NCBI GenBank assembly: GCA_024643405.1 | Contig: JAHENA010000023.1 | Coordinates: 1 to 35,731, forward strand | Direction of reading: 5' to 3' | From: Flavobacteriales bacterium | GTDB lineage: Bacteria; Bacteroidota; Bacteroidia; Flavobacteriales; Flavobacteriaceae | Length of the DNA: 35,731 nt | Shown: one piece after another, positions 6,061 through 15,412 of the stretch | How positions within the stretch are numbered: the first letter of the stretch is position 1 | How the letters are laid out: each line of letters begins with the position of its first letter | Notes under the pieces: model-generated | What the model was told of the DNA's origin: nothing | The model's input: the letters and a program-made list of their open reading frames with translations, nothing else | The model's database searches: none | Position numbers and translations under genes: made by a program

Positions 6061-8037
6061 TTGATATCCCTTTATTTCATCCCGCAATTTGGCAGCTATA
6101 ATAAAGTCTAAAGCTTTGGCTGCTTCTTCCATAAGTTTGCGCTTATCTCTAATTTTCTTTTCCAATTCAGGTTTACTTAAATAGGCACTTTCTGGTTCTG
6201 CAGCTTTTAAAGCATCCAATTCATATTTGTAGGTACTTACAGAGTTTTTCGTTAAGGCATTATCTAAACTTTTATTTAATGCTTTTGGTGTGATGTTATT
6301 TTTGGTATTGTATGTTATTTGTTTTTCTCTTCTATAATTCGTTTCATCGATAGTTTTTTGCATACTATTTGTGATTTTATCAGCGTACATTATGGCTTTT
6401 CCGTTTAAGTTACGGGCAGCTCTACCAACGGTTTGTGTTAAGGAACGGGCCGATCTCAAAAAGCCTTCCTTATCAGCATCTAAAATGGCTACTAAAGAAA
6501 CTTCAGGTAAATCTAATCCTTCACGTAAAAGGTTAACACCTACCAAGACATCAAAAAGTCCCTTCCGCAAATCTTGCATGATTTCTACACGTTCTAAAGT
6601 GTCTACATCGCTGTGAATATAACGGCATCTTATTTGAATTCTGTCCAAATATTTCGTCAATTCTTCTGCCATACGTTTAGTAAGCGTCGTCACTAAAGTG
6701 CGTTCATTTTTTTCAACGCGCTGTTGAATTTCTTCTATTAAATCATCTATTTGGTTTAAGCTTGGACGTATTTCAATAACAGGATCTAATAATCCCGTTG
6801 GGCGAATCACCTGCTCTACATAAACCCCATCTGTTTTTTGTAATTCGTAATCGGCAGGGGTCGCACTTACATAAATCACCTGATTTTGAATGGCTTCGAA
6901 CTCTTCAAATTTGAGAGGTCTGTTGTCCATAGCAGCTGGCAATCTAAAACCATATTCTACTAAATTTTCTTTTCTGCTTCTGTCACCTCCATACATGGCA
7001 TGTACTTGAGAAATAGTGACATGACTTTCATCTATTACCATTAAATAATCTTCAGGAAAATAATCTAATAAACAGAAAGGGCGTGTTCCCGGTTGCCTAC
7101 CGTCTAAATATCTGGAGTAGTTCTCAATACCAGAACAGTAACCTAATTCACGAATCATTTCTAAATCGAATTCGGTGCGTTCTTTAAGTCGTTTCGCTTC
7201 CAGATGTTTTCCAATTTCTTTAAAATAATCATGCTGCTTAACCAAATCGTCCTGTATTTCTTTAATAGCATTTTGTAAGACATCGGGCGAGGTTACAAAC
7301 ATATTGGCGGGATAAATGGTCAGCAGATCATATTTTTCAATAACTTGATTGGTTTGAATATTAAAGGACTCCATGTCTTCAATTTCATCACCAAAAAAAT
7401 GAATTCTAAAAGCATCATCAGCATAACTAGGGAAAATATCTAACGTATCTCCTTTTATTCTAAAATTGCCATGATTAAATTCACCTTCAGTACGAGAGTA
7501 TAAACTTTGTACTAGTTGATGTAGTAATTTTGTTCTTGAAATGACCTGGTCACGTTTTAATGTGATCACATTTTTTTGAAATTCCACCGGATTTCCAATA
7601 CCATAAATACAAGACACAGAAGCCACTACTAATACATCACGACGACCAGAAAGCAAGGACGAAGTGGCACTTAAACGCATCTTCTCTATCTCTTCATTAA
7701 TGGATAAATCTTTTTCTATATAGACACCAGAAACGGGGATATATGCTTCTGGCTGGTAGTAATCATAATAGGACACAAAATACTCTACCGCATTATTTGG
7801 AAAAAATTGTTTGAATTCTGAATATAACTGAGCGGCTAAGGTTTTGTTATGGGCTAATACTAGTGTTGGTTTTTGAACCTCTTGGATAACATTGGCAATA
7901 GTAAAGGTTTTACCAGAACCCGTTACCCCAAGTAAGGTTTGGTATTTTTCGTTTGTTTTTAAACCTTCAACAAGCTGTTTTATAGCTTCAGGTTGATCTC
8001 CTGTTGGGCTAAATTCTGATTCAATTTTAAACTGCAT
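6034..8037 (-). CDS. uvrB: UvrABC excinuclease, subunit B
   Basis: UvrB is the damage-verifying helicase-like subunit of nucleotide excision repair. It is loaded by UvrA and recruits UvrC for incision. The 667-residue protein has the full set of marks: Walker A GVTGSGKT at 37-44, the DNA-clamping beta-hairpin region YYDYYQPEAYIP at about 90-101, a DESH Walker B box in the middle, the helicase motif VGVNLLREGLDLPEV, QTVGRAARN, and the C-terminal UVR motif (ALDFIIAAKLRDEI) that contacts UvrC. It lies 27 bases after the last T9SS gene. A TAATTTTG sequence (8042-8049, minus) just before the ATG may give it its own near-leaderless promoter. No LexA-type operator is recognised. Confidence 0.97.
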   Translation of the reverse strand: MQFKIESEFSPTGDQPEAIKQLVEGLKTNEKYQTLLGVTGSGKTFTIANVIQEVQKPTLVLAHNKTLAAQLYSEFKQFFPNNAVEYFVSYYDYYQPEAYIPVSGVYIEKDLSINEEIEKMRLSATSSLLSGRRDVLVVASVSCIYGIGNPVEFQKNVITLKRDQVISRTKLLHQLVQSLYSRTEGEFNHGNFRIKGDTLDIFPSYADDAFRIHFFGDEIEDMESFNIQTNQVIEKYDLLTIYPANMFVTSPDVLQNAIKEIQDDLVKQHDYFKEIGKHLEAKRLKERTEFDLEMIRELGYCSGIENYSRYLDGRQPGTRPFCLLDYFPEDYLMVIDESHVTISQVHAMYGGDRSRKENLVEYGFRLPAAMDNRPLKFEEFEAIQNQVIYVSATPADYELQKTDGVYVEQVIRPTGLLDPVIEIRPSLNQIDDLIEEIQQRVEKNERTLVTTLTKRMAEELTKYLDRIQIRCRYIHSDVDTLERVEIMQDLRKGLFDVLVGVNLLREGLDLPEVSLVAILDADKEGFLRSARSLTQTVGRAARNLNGKAIMYADKITNSMQKTIDETNYRREKQITYNTKNNITPKALNKSLDNALTKNSVSTYKYELDALKAAEPESAYLSKPELEKKIRDKRKLMEEAAKALDFIIAAKLRDEIKGYQQKLEKLNA

Positions 8038-8041
8038 TTTG

Positions 8042-8049
8042 CAAAATTA
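8042..8049 (-). promoter_or_regulatory. Possible uvrB -7 element TAATTTTG
   Basis: Matches TAnnTTTG but ends only four bases before the ATG, which would give an almost leaderless transcript. Read-through from the T9SS gene upstream is an alternative. Confidence 0.3.
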
Positions 8050-8064
8050 CGCAAAAAATATGTG

Positions 8065-10392
8065 TTATCTCTTTAAGGTAAAGTGACCCTTATATTCTGT
8101 TCCGTCGGATAATATAACTACAAACCAATAATCATCATTTGCAAGAAGATTTCCATTAAAAGTTCCATTCCAGCCAGAACTTAAAGGATTAATTTGTTTG
8201 ATGAACTTACCATAACGATCAAAGATTTTAATATCAATATTTGAATTAAATTGATGATTCACACCAAAAGGCTTCCAGAAATCATTAATACCATCATTAT
8301 TAGGCGTAAAAAATTTAGGAAATCCAAGAACCGAAATTTCCTTTTGTACTATGCCACAGCCATTTTTATCTAATACGTATATTGTATGGAAACCAGGTTT
8401 TACATTGGTAAAAATAGGGTCATCTTGATATATGGGAGTATCTAATGCAAATTGATAAGTGCCTTCTCCGGAAACTTTAATTGAAATGATATTATTTGAT
8501 GATGCGTCTTTAATATCTACAGATTCAATCGTTGCCACATTTGAAGCCAACAGAGTGATATCATTACTTGATGAACAATTATTGGAAAATGTTACAACCA
8601 CTGTGTAAGTTCCAGTTTCGTTAGTATTAATAGTATTGGTCGTGGCTATGAGCGTATTCTTAAAATACCATTCATAAGATGGGTTATTTCCAATTGCATT
8701 CAAAAGTCCCGATTCAACTGAAATATTGGCTGGAAAATTATTTAAGCAATAGATGATATTGTCATTCTCCGAAAAAATAGGCGATTCAATAACTCCTAAT
8801 TTTAACGTACTTAAAGCAAAACATTGATTATTATTTGTTGTTTTTACAAAAAGTATCTGTTGATAAGGGGTTGCATTAAAATAAGGAGAATTTAAACGGT
8901 TTATACCTTTGAAGGCATCTTCTTCAGTTTCATAATAAGAGACTGTAGAGTTTATTGGTATTTGATTTTGAAAAGAGGCAGTAATTATATTTAAATCAAA
9001 CGCTGCAAATCCATCTATAATTTCACCATCACAGCTAAAAGCATCGGGTATCGTAATGTTATTATTTGAGATTTGTAGTTGCAACTCAGCAACACTAAAG
9101 CAACTATTATAATTTTCAACTCTTGCAAAAACTGTTTGAGTGGGTGCACTGTTTTCAAAATTATAGGGATTTGTAATAGGATTAATATTATTTATAGCAT
9201 CATTTTCAGTATAGAAATAGTTAGTTACATTTAAGGAGTTGTCATTATCAGTTATTTCTGAAACGGCACCAAATAAATTAAAAAGTGTGATACCATCCTG
9301 ATTGAGGTCGCATTCTGTTAAAACGGCATTGAAAACTATAGGATTGGATGAATATTCTATAACTACTTGACCATATGAAGTACAGCCTAAAATTCCCCAA
9401 TCTATTTCTACGTTATAAGTACCTGGTTCATCAATTTCTAACGAAGAAATTGTTTCTCCTATCAATAAAGAGCCATCTTTATACCATTTATAGCTGCCAC
9501 CACCAATTGATGGCACAACGGCAGAAATTACATACGTTGAATTTTCACATATAGCATTATTATTTAATAACAGGCGGTCTGGACCTAAATCTGCAGAGAT
9601 TTGAAAACTGCCAGCCTCTAAAAATACTGCAGAGTCATATCGGTAATTTATATGATCAGCTATAACCAATTTCACATGATAAGTTGCATTTGGAATGAGA
9701 TTGGCCTTTGCTCTCAAAATCGTCGTTTGCCCGTTAAAGTTAATAGGACTAACAGTGCCATTCCAACTCCCAAAATAATTCTCATTGATTTCCGGACAAC
9801 CACCGGGGATTTCAGGATGTACAGTGGTAACTTTTATAGGGGTTTGGGTTTCTGGAACAAGGGCAATATTGGTGTATTGCTGTTCATAGGTGGGACGTAT
9901 GAGGAATCCAAACAAATCAGAATATTGACAGGTGTTTGGATTACCGACCTGATATTCTTCAGATGCAAATAAATATCTAAAACTTACTTGAGTAGCTAAT
10001 GAACTGAAATCAAACTCTATAATTGTTGCGTTAGTTGTATTGGATTCGTTCAAAATACTTTCTAAATCTGAATCGCCTAACCAATTTGGAGCATCGTCAT
10101 CACTTAATCTATCGTTAGGGCCTTCGACATTTAATAATTTACCTGTGCTCAACACAATACCTCTTTGTAAAGGAAATGAAGTTCCGGTAGCATCAAAATA
10201 GCCATAACTTTTATCTGAGGCACCAAAATTTCCACCTATTACATTTGTAACTTGAATATTAGAAATACATTCACTATCGATTAAAATATCTTCAATCAAT
10301 TGCTGAGGTGTGTAAGTTTCACTATCTACTTTAACTTGCCCAAAAGAGAGTAAATTAATAGAAAGAAAACAAATTGAATAAATGTACTTCAT
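8065..10392 (-). CDS. T9SS type B cargo protein with choice-of-anchor-L domain
   Basis: A 775-residue exported protein. Residues 1-19 are a signal peptide. Residues about 40-265 form a choice-of-anchor L domain (FRYLFASEEYQ, SDLFGFLIRP, IALVPETQTPIKVTTVH, YDSAVFLEAGSF). An Ig-like region follows (about 270-345), then two copies of the Cys/Asp module (CDLNQDGITLFNL at 361 and CDGEIIDGFAAFDL at 454), and another Ig-like region. The C-terminal type B sorting domain (about 690-775) has FFTPNNDGINDFW, IFDRYGKFI, GWNGTFNG and DDYWFVV. By family knowledge, such proteins cross the outer membrane by T9SS with help from SprF-like partners and are displayed or released. It is the last and shortest of three tandem paralogues. 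The ligand is unknown. Confidence 0.9.
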   Translation of the reverse strand: MKYIYSICFLSINLLSFGQVKVDSETYTPQQLIEDILIDSECISNIQVTNVIGGNFGASDKSYGYFDATGTSFPLQRGIVLSTGKLLNVEGPNDRLSDDDAPNWLGDSDLESILNESNTTNATIIEFDFSSLATQVSFRYLFASEEYQVGNPNTCQYSDLFGFLIRPTYEQQYTNIALVPETQTPIKVTTVHPEIPGGCPEINENYFGSWNGTVSPINFNGQTTILRAKANLIPNATYHVKLVIADHINYRYDSAVFLEAGSFQISADLGPDRLLLNNNAICENSTYVISAVVPSIGGGSYKWYKDGSLLIGETISSLEIDEPGTYNVEIDWGILGCTSYGQVVIEYSSNPIVFNAVLTECDLNQDGITLFNLFGAVSEITDNDNSLNVTNYFYTENDAINNINPITNPYNFENSAPTQTVFARVENYNSCFSVAELQLQISNNNITIPDAFSCDGEIIDGFAAFDLNIITASFQNQIPINSTVSYYETEEDAFKGINRLNSPYFNATPYQQILFVKTTNNNQCFALSTLKLGVIESPIFSENDNIIYCLNNFPANISVESGLLNAIGNNPSYEWYFKNTLIATTNTINTNETGTYTVVVTFSNNCSSSNDITLLASNVATIESVDIKDASSNNIISIKVSGEGTYQFALDTPIYQDDPIFTNVKPGFHTIYVLDKNGCGIVQKEISVLGFPKFFTPNNDGINDFWKPFGVNHQFNSNIDIKIFDRYGKFIKQINPLSSGWNGTFNGNLLANDDYWFVVILSDGTEYKGHFTLKR

Positions 10393-10446
10393 TTAGCATT
10401 TAAGTGAGCAATAAAAATAGTTATATGTTTGTTACGAATCACCAAT

Positions 10447-13400
10447 TTATCGCTTAAGTGCAAAATGTCCCTTTACGTCAAAATCAACACCGTCTTTTTT
10501 AACTTTTGCAACGAACCAGTAGTCATCAGAAGGCATATTTTTACCTCTATAAGTACCGTCCCAGCCGGGAGAAGAAGAAGGTAAGGTTTTTATCAGTTTA
10601 CCATGTCTGTCATAAATATATACAACAGTTCCAGGTAGCTGTTCAATTCCAACGATGTGCCAAGTATCAAAATAACCGTCATTGTTTGGGGTTACAAATT
10701 TGGGAACATCAATAACGACCACTTCCTTTGAAACGTCTTGACAACCATTAACATCTCTTATGGTGACGATATGCGGTCCAAAAGTAACATTTTCAAAAAC
10801 ATTTGAAATTTGCGGTTCTTGATTATCTAGTATGTAAACGTAGTTTCCAATGCCACTCACATCTACTGTAATACTATTAGGGTCTGCAAAATCTACCGTA
10901 GTAGTAAAATTAATAGTAGCTTCTTCTGATTTAATGACTGAAAAAGCTTTCGTTGCCACACAATTATCAGTGGAAGTTATAGTAATCCAATAATCACCTA
11001 AATCTTCTGGCATTAATTCAATTTGATTGGTTGTTGCTCCAGTTGACCATAAATAGGTATCTCCTGAAATGCCTGTACTAGCATCGATTATTAAAGGTAA
11101 ATCATTCATGCACAAAGGAACGATGTCTCCAACATTTATAACTGGAAGCGGATAAACTATAGTGCTGAAAGAAGTGGTATCAAAACAACCAGTCATATTA
11201 TTTTCCATTCTTGCGTAAATAATCTCACCATCAAATGAAGCATGGGTATTATTTAAAACATTTTCTTCATTTTCGGCATCAGTTAAACTTGTGTAATAGG
11301 TGACGTCAAAGTTTGTGGGGTTTTCAGAGCCTATAATTTCACTTTTTTGCTGAGATAAATCAAACACAAAAAATCCATCATAATCATCATCACAAGCGTT
11401 TAGGTTAAAAGGTTGAACAGCAACTGGATTTGGGTTTATTTGTAAATTGAATGAAGGGATGATGATACAACCTGTATTTGGGTCTTCTATTCTGGCAAAA
11501 AACGTATAAAAATTGCCGGTATAATTAAATAGGTTTGGTAACGGATTTAAGTTGTTTTCAGCATCATTTAAATTATCATGATAGCTCAAGTTTACATTAT
11601 TAGAATCATCAACAATTACATTATCTAATTGTGACAAATCATAAGTATTGGTATCATTATCACAAATTTGAATAGTCCCAATAAAATTAGTTGGTGGTGG
11701 CGTATTTACGATAAGTTCTAATGGAATAACACTATAACAATGTGTTAGTATATTGGTTACTTTAATAAACACAATTTGCGGATTAATAGTATTAACATAA
11801 TTACCAGGATCTACAATTTGTTTAGAGATGTCTTCAACTTCTAATTCATTTTCGTAATAGCTTATTTCTAAATCTGTTGTTATCCTGTCTAAGAGCTGAA
11901 AATCAGCATCATTTAAGTTAAATGTTGTTTTTCCATCATAATCTAAATCGCATTCTATAAACGGAGAAGCTTGTGTAACATCTGGTGCTGCAATAATATT
12001 AATACCTAATTCTTCAATTACATAACATTTACTATTTACGCCCTGAATTCTAACATACAAAGTTTGTGGATTTGTAGCATTGGTATATTGAAGAGGTAAT
12101 GGGTTGACATTGTTTTGGGCGTTTTGTACATTTAGATGAAAAGTGATATTTAAATTACTAGTAGCACCTTGAGAGATTTCTGTGATTTTTTCATTTAAAT
12201 TGAATACATTTTTTCCATCATTACTAAGATCATCACAAATTAAATAATCACTAAAACTTGAATTGTAAACTGGGTTTTGTGACACTTCTATGGTAAATGA
12301 TGCATCTGCAAAACAGCTTATATCTGAAGTGTTTTGAACTCTAATATAAATAGTTTGAGGACTTGAAATGTTTTGGTACAGAGTTGTTTTATCAATTGGT
12401 ATTGTATAATTGGAGTCTTCAAAATATAAAACCTCTTTCCCCGCTTGCCCGTTTAAAATCTCATTATCTTTATCTGATAATAAAAATTCTGCCGTGTTAT
12501 CAGCATCATCTTCACAAATTTCATAATTGGAAATGGTTTGGAATAACGGTTTCGTATTTACGATAATATTAATGGTTGCTAAATTATAACATCCTGAAAG
12601 CGTATTTTCAACTCTTACAAAAACATTTTTAGTATTGGAGTTAAATGAATTAGGAGTAGCAATTTGATTTGTTCCTGAATTGGCATCAACTAAGGACGTG
12701 AAAAAAGTAATCGTTAAACCTGAAGTGTTTGTTACTATTTCAGGAATTTTATCTTCAAGATTTACAATTGAAAATCCATCCTGGTCATTATCACAAATAA
12801 GAAATGGACTTGGTTGTGTTACGGCTGGAGCAGGATATACTTCAATTTCAAAACGATTTTCAGTATGGCAGCCTGAATCAATGTTTTCCAGTCGTGCCCA
12901 AAAAACTTTTGTACCTGAAACCGAGTATAATGGAGGTAATTCGTTGACGTTTCCTTCCGCATCTAATTGCGTTAGAAAATAAGTAACTTCAAAATTAGTA
13001 TTTCCATTATTTACAATAGTATCTAAAGTATGTAAATCGACATTGACAATGCCGTCTTCATCAGAATCACAATATTGTACAGGGGCGACGGGTTGGAAGA
13101 GCAAAATAGGATTTACTAATAATTTGATTTCACCTTGTTCTGAACATATACCATTATCAATTTTAATGAATACAGTTTGTGGACTTGTTGCTGTATATGG
13201 TAAAGAATCATCTATGGCATTGGTGTTATTATCTAAATCATTTTGAGAAGGATAATAGGTTACTGTTATATTAGGTAATTCATTGGCAATATATATTGTT
13301 ATGATATCAAGAAAAAAGTCAGCTATACCATCATTTGAAGCATCATCGCATAATGCAAAATCTTCTATTTCTGTAGCTGTCAATAGTAAATTAGTATGCA

Positions 13401-15312
13401 CCTCAATAGGTACTATAGTGGGACAACCGGTAATATCATCCACTACACTTATAAAAACAGTTTGAACATCGGGAGTTGTGTTTAGGAAATTAGTTGGGTC
13501 AGCTATGGCATTACTGCCAGACTCAGCATCGTCATAAGAAAGATGAAAGGTCCAGGTTACTCCTGTTAATCCTTGTAACACATTCGGAACAATCTGTGTC
13601 AAGTCAAAACTAGCAAAACTATCATGATCAATATCACAGGCATCAATAAATTGGGTATCTGTATTTATTATAGGGCTATCAATAATTTCGACGTCTAAGG
13701 TTGTTGTTTTAACACAACCAGTTAGATTGTCAATAACTCTAACAAAGAAGGACTGCCCATAAGGTGAACTAACATTAACATATGGAGAAATGATTGGATT
13801 TAATCCGGTATCAGCTTCAGCTTGTGAAAAATGATAAGTAACTGTTAAATTAATATTTCCCGAACTTATTTCGTCATCTTTTAAATTGAGATTAATATCT
13901 GTAATACCATTAATATTTGCATCATTGTCGCAAACTTTTAAGTTGGTTGGAACAGTAATATTAGGTAAGGGGTTTACTATAATATTGAAAGGTGCATATG
14001 AAAAGCAACCAGTGTCTAAATTTTCAACCGTAACATACATTGTTTGTGGACTGATTGAATTTAAAATTGGGATGGTAATATCATTTATGGCATTTCTTGC
14101 GTCTGTTTCAGAATAATGAAAAGTTAAATTATAAGTACCTGAAGGAAGAATACTGAGTATGTCAGGAACTTTTGTTTGAAGGTCAAAAATTTCTACACCA
14201 TCTCCACTTAAATCGTCACATAATTCATAATTTGAAATTGGATTTACTATAGGTTCTGAGTTTAAAGTTACTTGTACCTCATCTTCTAATATACATACAT
14301 TACTGTTTAAGGGGACTGAAATCTGAAGTTTGTACATACCATCTGCGATAGCAAATAGTGTTGGATTTGTTTCACCTGGAATTAAAGCACCATTCAAAAA
14401 CCAGGAGTAGTTGGCTTGAGGGTTTTGTATATCTCCATTAAGCGTTGCCGAATTTAAACAGGTAACAATATCGTCTCCCAAATCTAAATTATCAAAACTT
14501 ATAGCTTCTATAAAAACGGCAGAATCATAGCTATAATCTCTCTGGTCCGCTATTATCAGTTTGATGTGATATTGAACATAGGGCGTTATATTAACAGAAG
14601 CCGACAATGGGACAGTTCTTCCATTAAAATTGGTATCTCCTATATTATAACCATCAAAGTATTGATCATTTTGAGCAGGACATATACCAAAAATTTCATC
14701 ATGAATCGTGTTGGTATTAACTGGTGTGCTAGTTCCTGGGACTAATGCAATATTTTGATATGGAGCAGGACTCCCGGTTTGCTTTATTAAGAAAACAAAA
14801 CCATCTGAAAATTGACAAGGGTTGATGCCGAAATATTCCTCTGAAGCTAACAGATAATTAAACTGTACCTGATTGGTAGCTGATATTAAGTCAAATTCAA
14901 TTGAGGTGGCATTAAGTGTATTGGTTATGCCTAAGGCAGTTTCAAGGTCGGGATCAGTTCCCCATATAGTAGTGCCTTCACTTAATGTTGGCGTCTTTAA
15001 ACTATTACCGCCGGATTCAGCATTACCAGTAGATAACATAACCCCATCTTGAAATGGAAAGTTGGAACTGCCACGATTAAAATAAGCATAACTTGGAAAT
15101 CCAAATGAGTTTCCATTGACATTAGATATTATATTTGATATTTCTACACAGCCTTCGATTAAGTTGTCTTCAATAAGCTGAGATAAAGGGATAGAACTGT
15201 CAACAGTTATTTTTTGAGAAAATATAAAACTACTGCTACAAAAAAATAGAGCCAATAAGGCATAATTTTGCAGGCATCTTTTCACTTTGCTTAATTGGGG
15301 TAAAAACAGCAT
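10447..15312 (-). CDS. Giant T9SS type B cargo protein: choice-of-anchor L plus 11 Cys/Asp modules
   Basis: At 1621 residues this is the largest gene in the window. A signal peptide (hydrophobic core about 18-30, ending FIFSQ) follows a longer than usual N-terminus; a GTG at codon 10 is an alternative start. Residues about 55-272 are a choice-of-anchor L domain (NYLLASEEYFG, DSAVFIEAISF). An Ig-like region follows. Eleven tandem modules then begin with a CD/CE motif at residues 365, 461, 559, 655, 748, 840, 933, 1026, 1121, 1217 and 1307, a period of 90-98. After a region shared with its two neighbours comes the type B sorting domain (FVTPNNDGYFDTW, IYDRHGKLIK, GWDGTYRG, DDYWFVA). It is probably a long surface stalk or adhesin. 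The several plus-strand open frames inside it are shadows. Confidence 0.92.
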   Translation of the reverse strand: MLFLPQLSKVKRCLQNYALLALFFCSSSFIFSQKITVDSSIPLSQLIEDNLIEGCVEISNIISNVNGNSFGFPSYAYFNRGSSNFPFQDGVMLSTGNAESGGNSLKTPTLSEGTTIWGTDPDLETALGITNTLNATSIEFDLISATNQVQFNYLLASEEYFGINPCQFSDGFVFLIKQTGSPAPYQNIALVPGTSTPVNTNTIHDEIFGICPAQNDQYFDGYNIGDTNFNGRTVPLSASVNITPYVQYHIKLIIADQRDYSYDSAVFIEAISFDNLDLGDDIVTCLNSATLNGDIQNPQANYSWFLNGALIPGETNPTLFAIADGMYKLQISVPLNSNVCILEDEVQVTLNSEPIVNPISNYELCDDLSGDGVEIFDLQTKVPDILSILPSGTYNLTFHYSETDARNAINDITIPILNSISPQTMYVTVENLDTGCFSYAPFNIIVNPLPNITVPTNLKVCDNDANINGITDINLNLKDDEISSGNINLTVTYHFSQAEADTGLNPIISPYVNVSSPYGQSFFVRVIDNLTGCVKTTTLDVEIIDSPIINTDTQFIDACDIDHDSFASFDLTQIVPNVLQGLTGVTWTFHLSYDDAESGSNAIADPTNFLNTTPDVQTVFISVVDDITGCPTIVPIEVHTNLLLTATEIEDFALCDDASNDGIADFFLDIITIYIANELPNITVTYYPSQNDLDNNTNAIDDSLPYTATSPQTVFIKIDNGICSEQGEIKLLVNPILLFQPVAPVQYCDSDEDGIVNVDLHTLDTIVNNGNTNFEVTYFLTQLDAEGNVNELPPLYSVSGTKVFWARLENIDSGCHTENRFEIEVYPAPAVTQPSPFLICDNDQDGFSIVNLEDKIPEIVTNTSGLTITFFTSLVDANSGTNQIATPNSFNSNTKNVFVRVENTLSGCYNLATINIIVNTKPLFQTISNYEICEDDADNTAEFLLSDKDNEILNGQAGKEVLYFEDSNYTIPIDKTTLYQNISSPQTIYIRVQNTSDISCFADASFTIEVSQNPVYNSSFSDYLICDDLSNDGKNVFNLNEKITEISQGATSNLNITFHLNVQNAQNNVNPLPLQYTNATNPQTLYVRIQGVNSKCYVIEELGINIIAAPDVTQASPFIECDLDYDGKTTFNLNDADFQLLDRITTDLEISYYENELEVEDISKQIVDPGNYVNTINPQIVFIKVTNILTHCYSVIPLELIVNTPPPTNFIGTIQICDNDTNTYDLSQLDNVIVDDSNNVNLSYHDNLNDAENNLNPLPNLFNYTGNFYTFFARIEDPNTGCIIIPSFNLQINPNPVAVQPFNLNACDDDYDGFFVFDLSQQKSEIIGSENPTNFDVTYYTSLTDAENEENVLNNTHASFDGEIIYARMENNMTGCFDTTSFSTIVYPLPVINVGDIVPLCMNDLPLIIDASTGISGDTYLWSTGATTNQIELMPEDLGDYWITITSTDNCVATKAFSVIKSEEATINFTTTVDFADPNSITVDVSGIGNYVYILDNQEPQISNVFENVTFGPHIVTIRDVNGCQDVSKEVVVIDVPKFVTPNNDGYFDTWHIVGIEQLPGTVVYIYDRHGKLIKTLPSSSPGWDGTYRGKNMPSDDYWFVAKVKKDGVDFDVKGHFALKR
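11143..14226 (-). repeat. Eleven-fold protein-level repeat of about 95 codons
   Basis: Each copy encodes roughly CDxDxDGxxxFDL, then a strand with TYY or TFH, an acidic DAxxxxNxI turn, PQTVFVRVEN and a GC. There are thus usually two Cys per module and an Asp-rich loop that resembles calcium-binding DxDxDG loops. The copies differ strongly in DNA sequence, so the array is old rather than freshly duplicated. The copies at residues 461, 933 and 1217 have degenerate Asp loops. Confidence 0.8.
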
Positions 15313-15334
15313 TGTTTTATGATTATTTCTGCTT

Positions 15335-15367
15335 GAAAAGTAGCTAATATTTAAGTTAAATACAAAA
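15335..15367 (-). promoter_or_regulatory. Candidate promoter of the 1621-aa T9SS gene
   Basis: Minus strand: TTTTG (15367-15363), a 20-base spacer, then TACTTTTC (15342-15335), one base from TAnnTTTG. It lies in the 100-base gap before the gene, the largest gap in this leftward run. Confidence 0.35.
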
Positions 15368-15412
15368 CAAACAGACTAAACGCTCTTTTGTTAGTTTTTC
15401 GTCTATAATGTC

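Noticed and set aside
10506-14116. Seven plus-strand open frames of 60-100 codons inside the 1621-aa T9SS gene
   Set aside because: They lie antisense to a long gene with clear domains, have no promoter or family pattern, and follow from the codon bias of the opposite strand.
11143-14226. Periodic pattern of about 285 bases that could suggest a CRISPR or satellite array
   Set aside because: The period is at the protein level; the DNA copies are diverged, coding and without spacers, so it is a modular protein.
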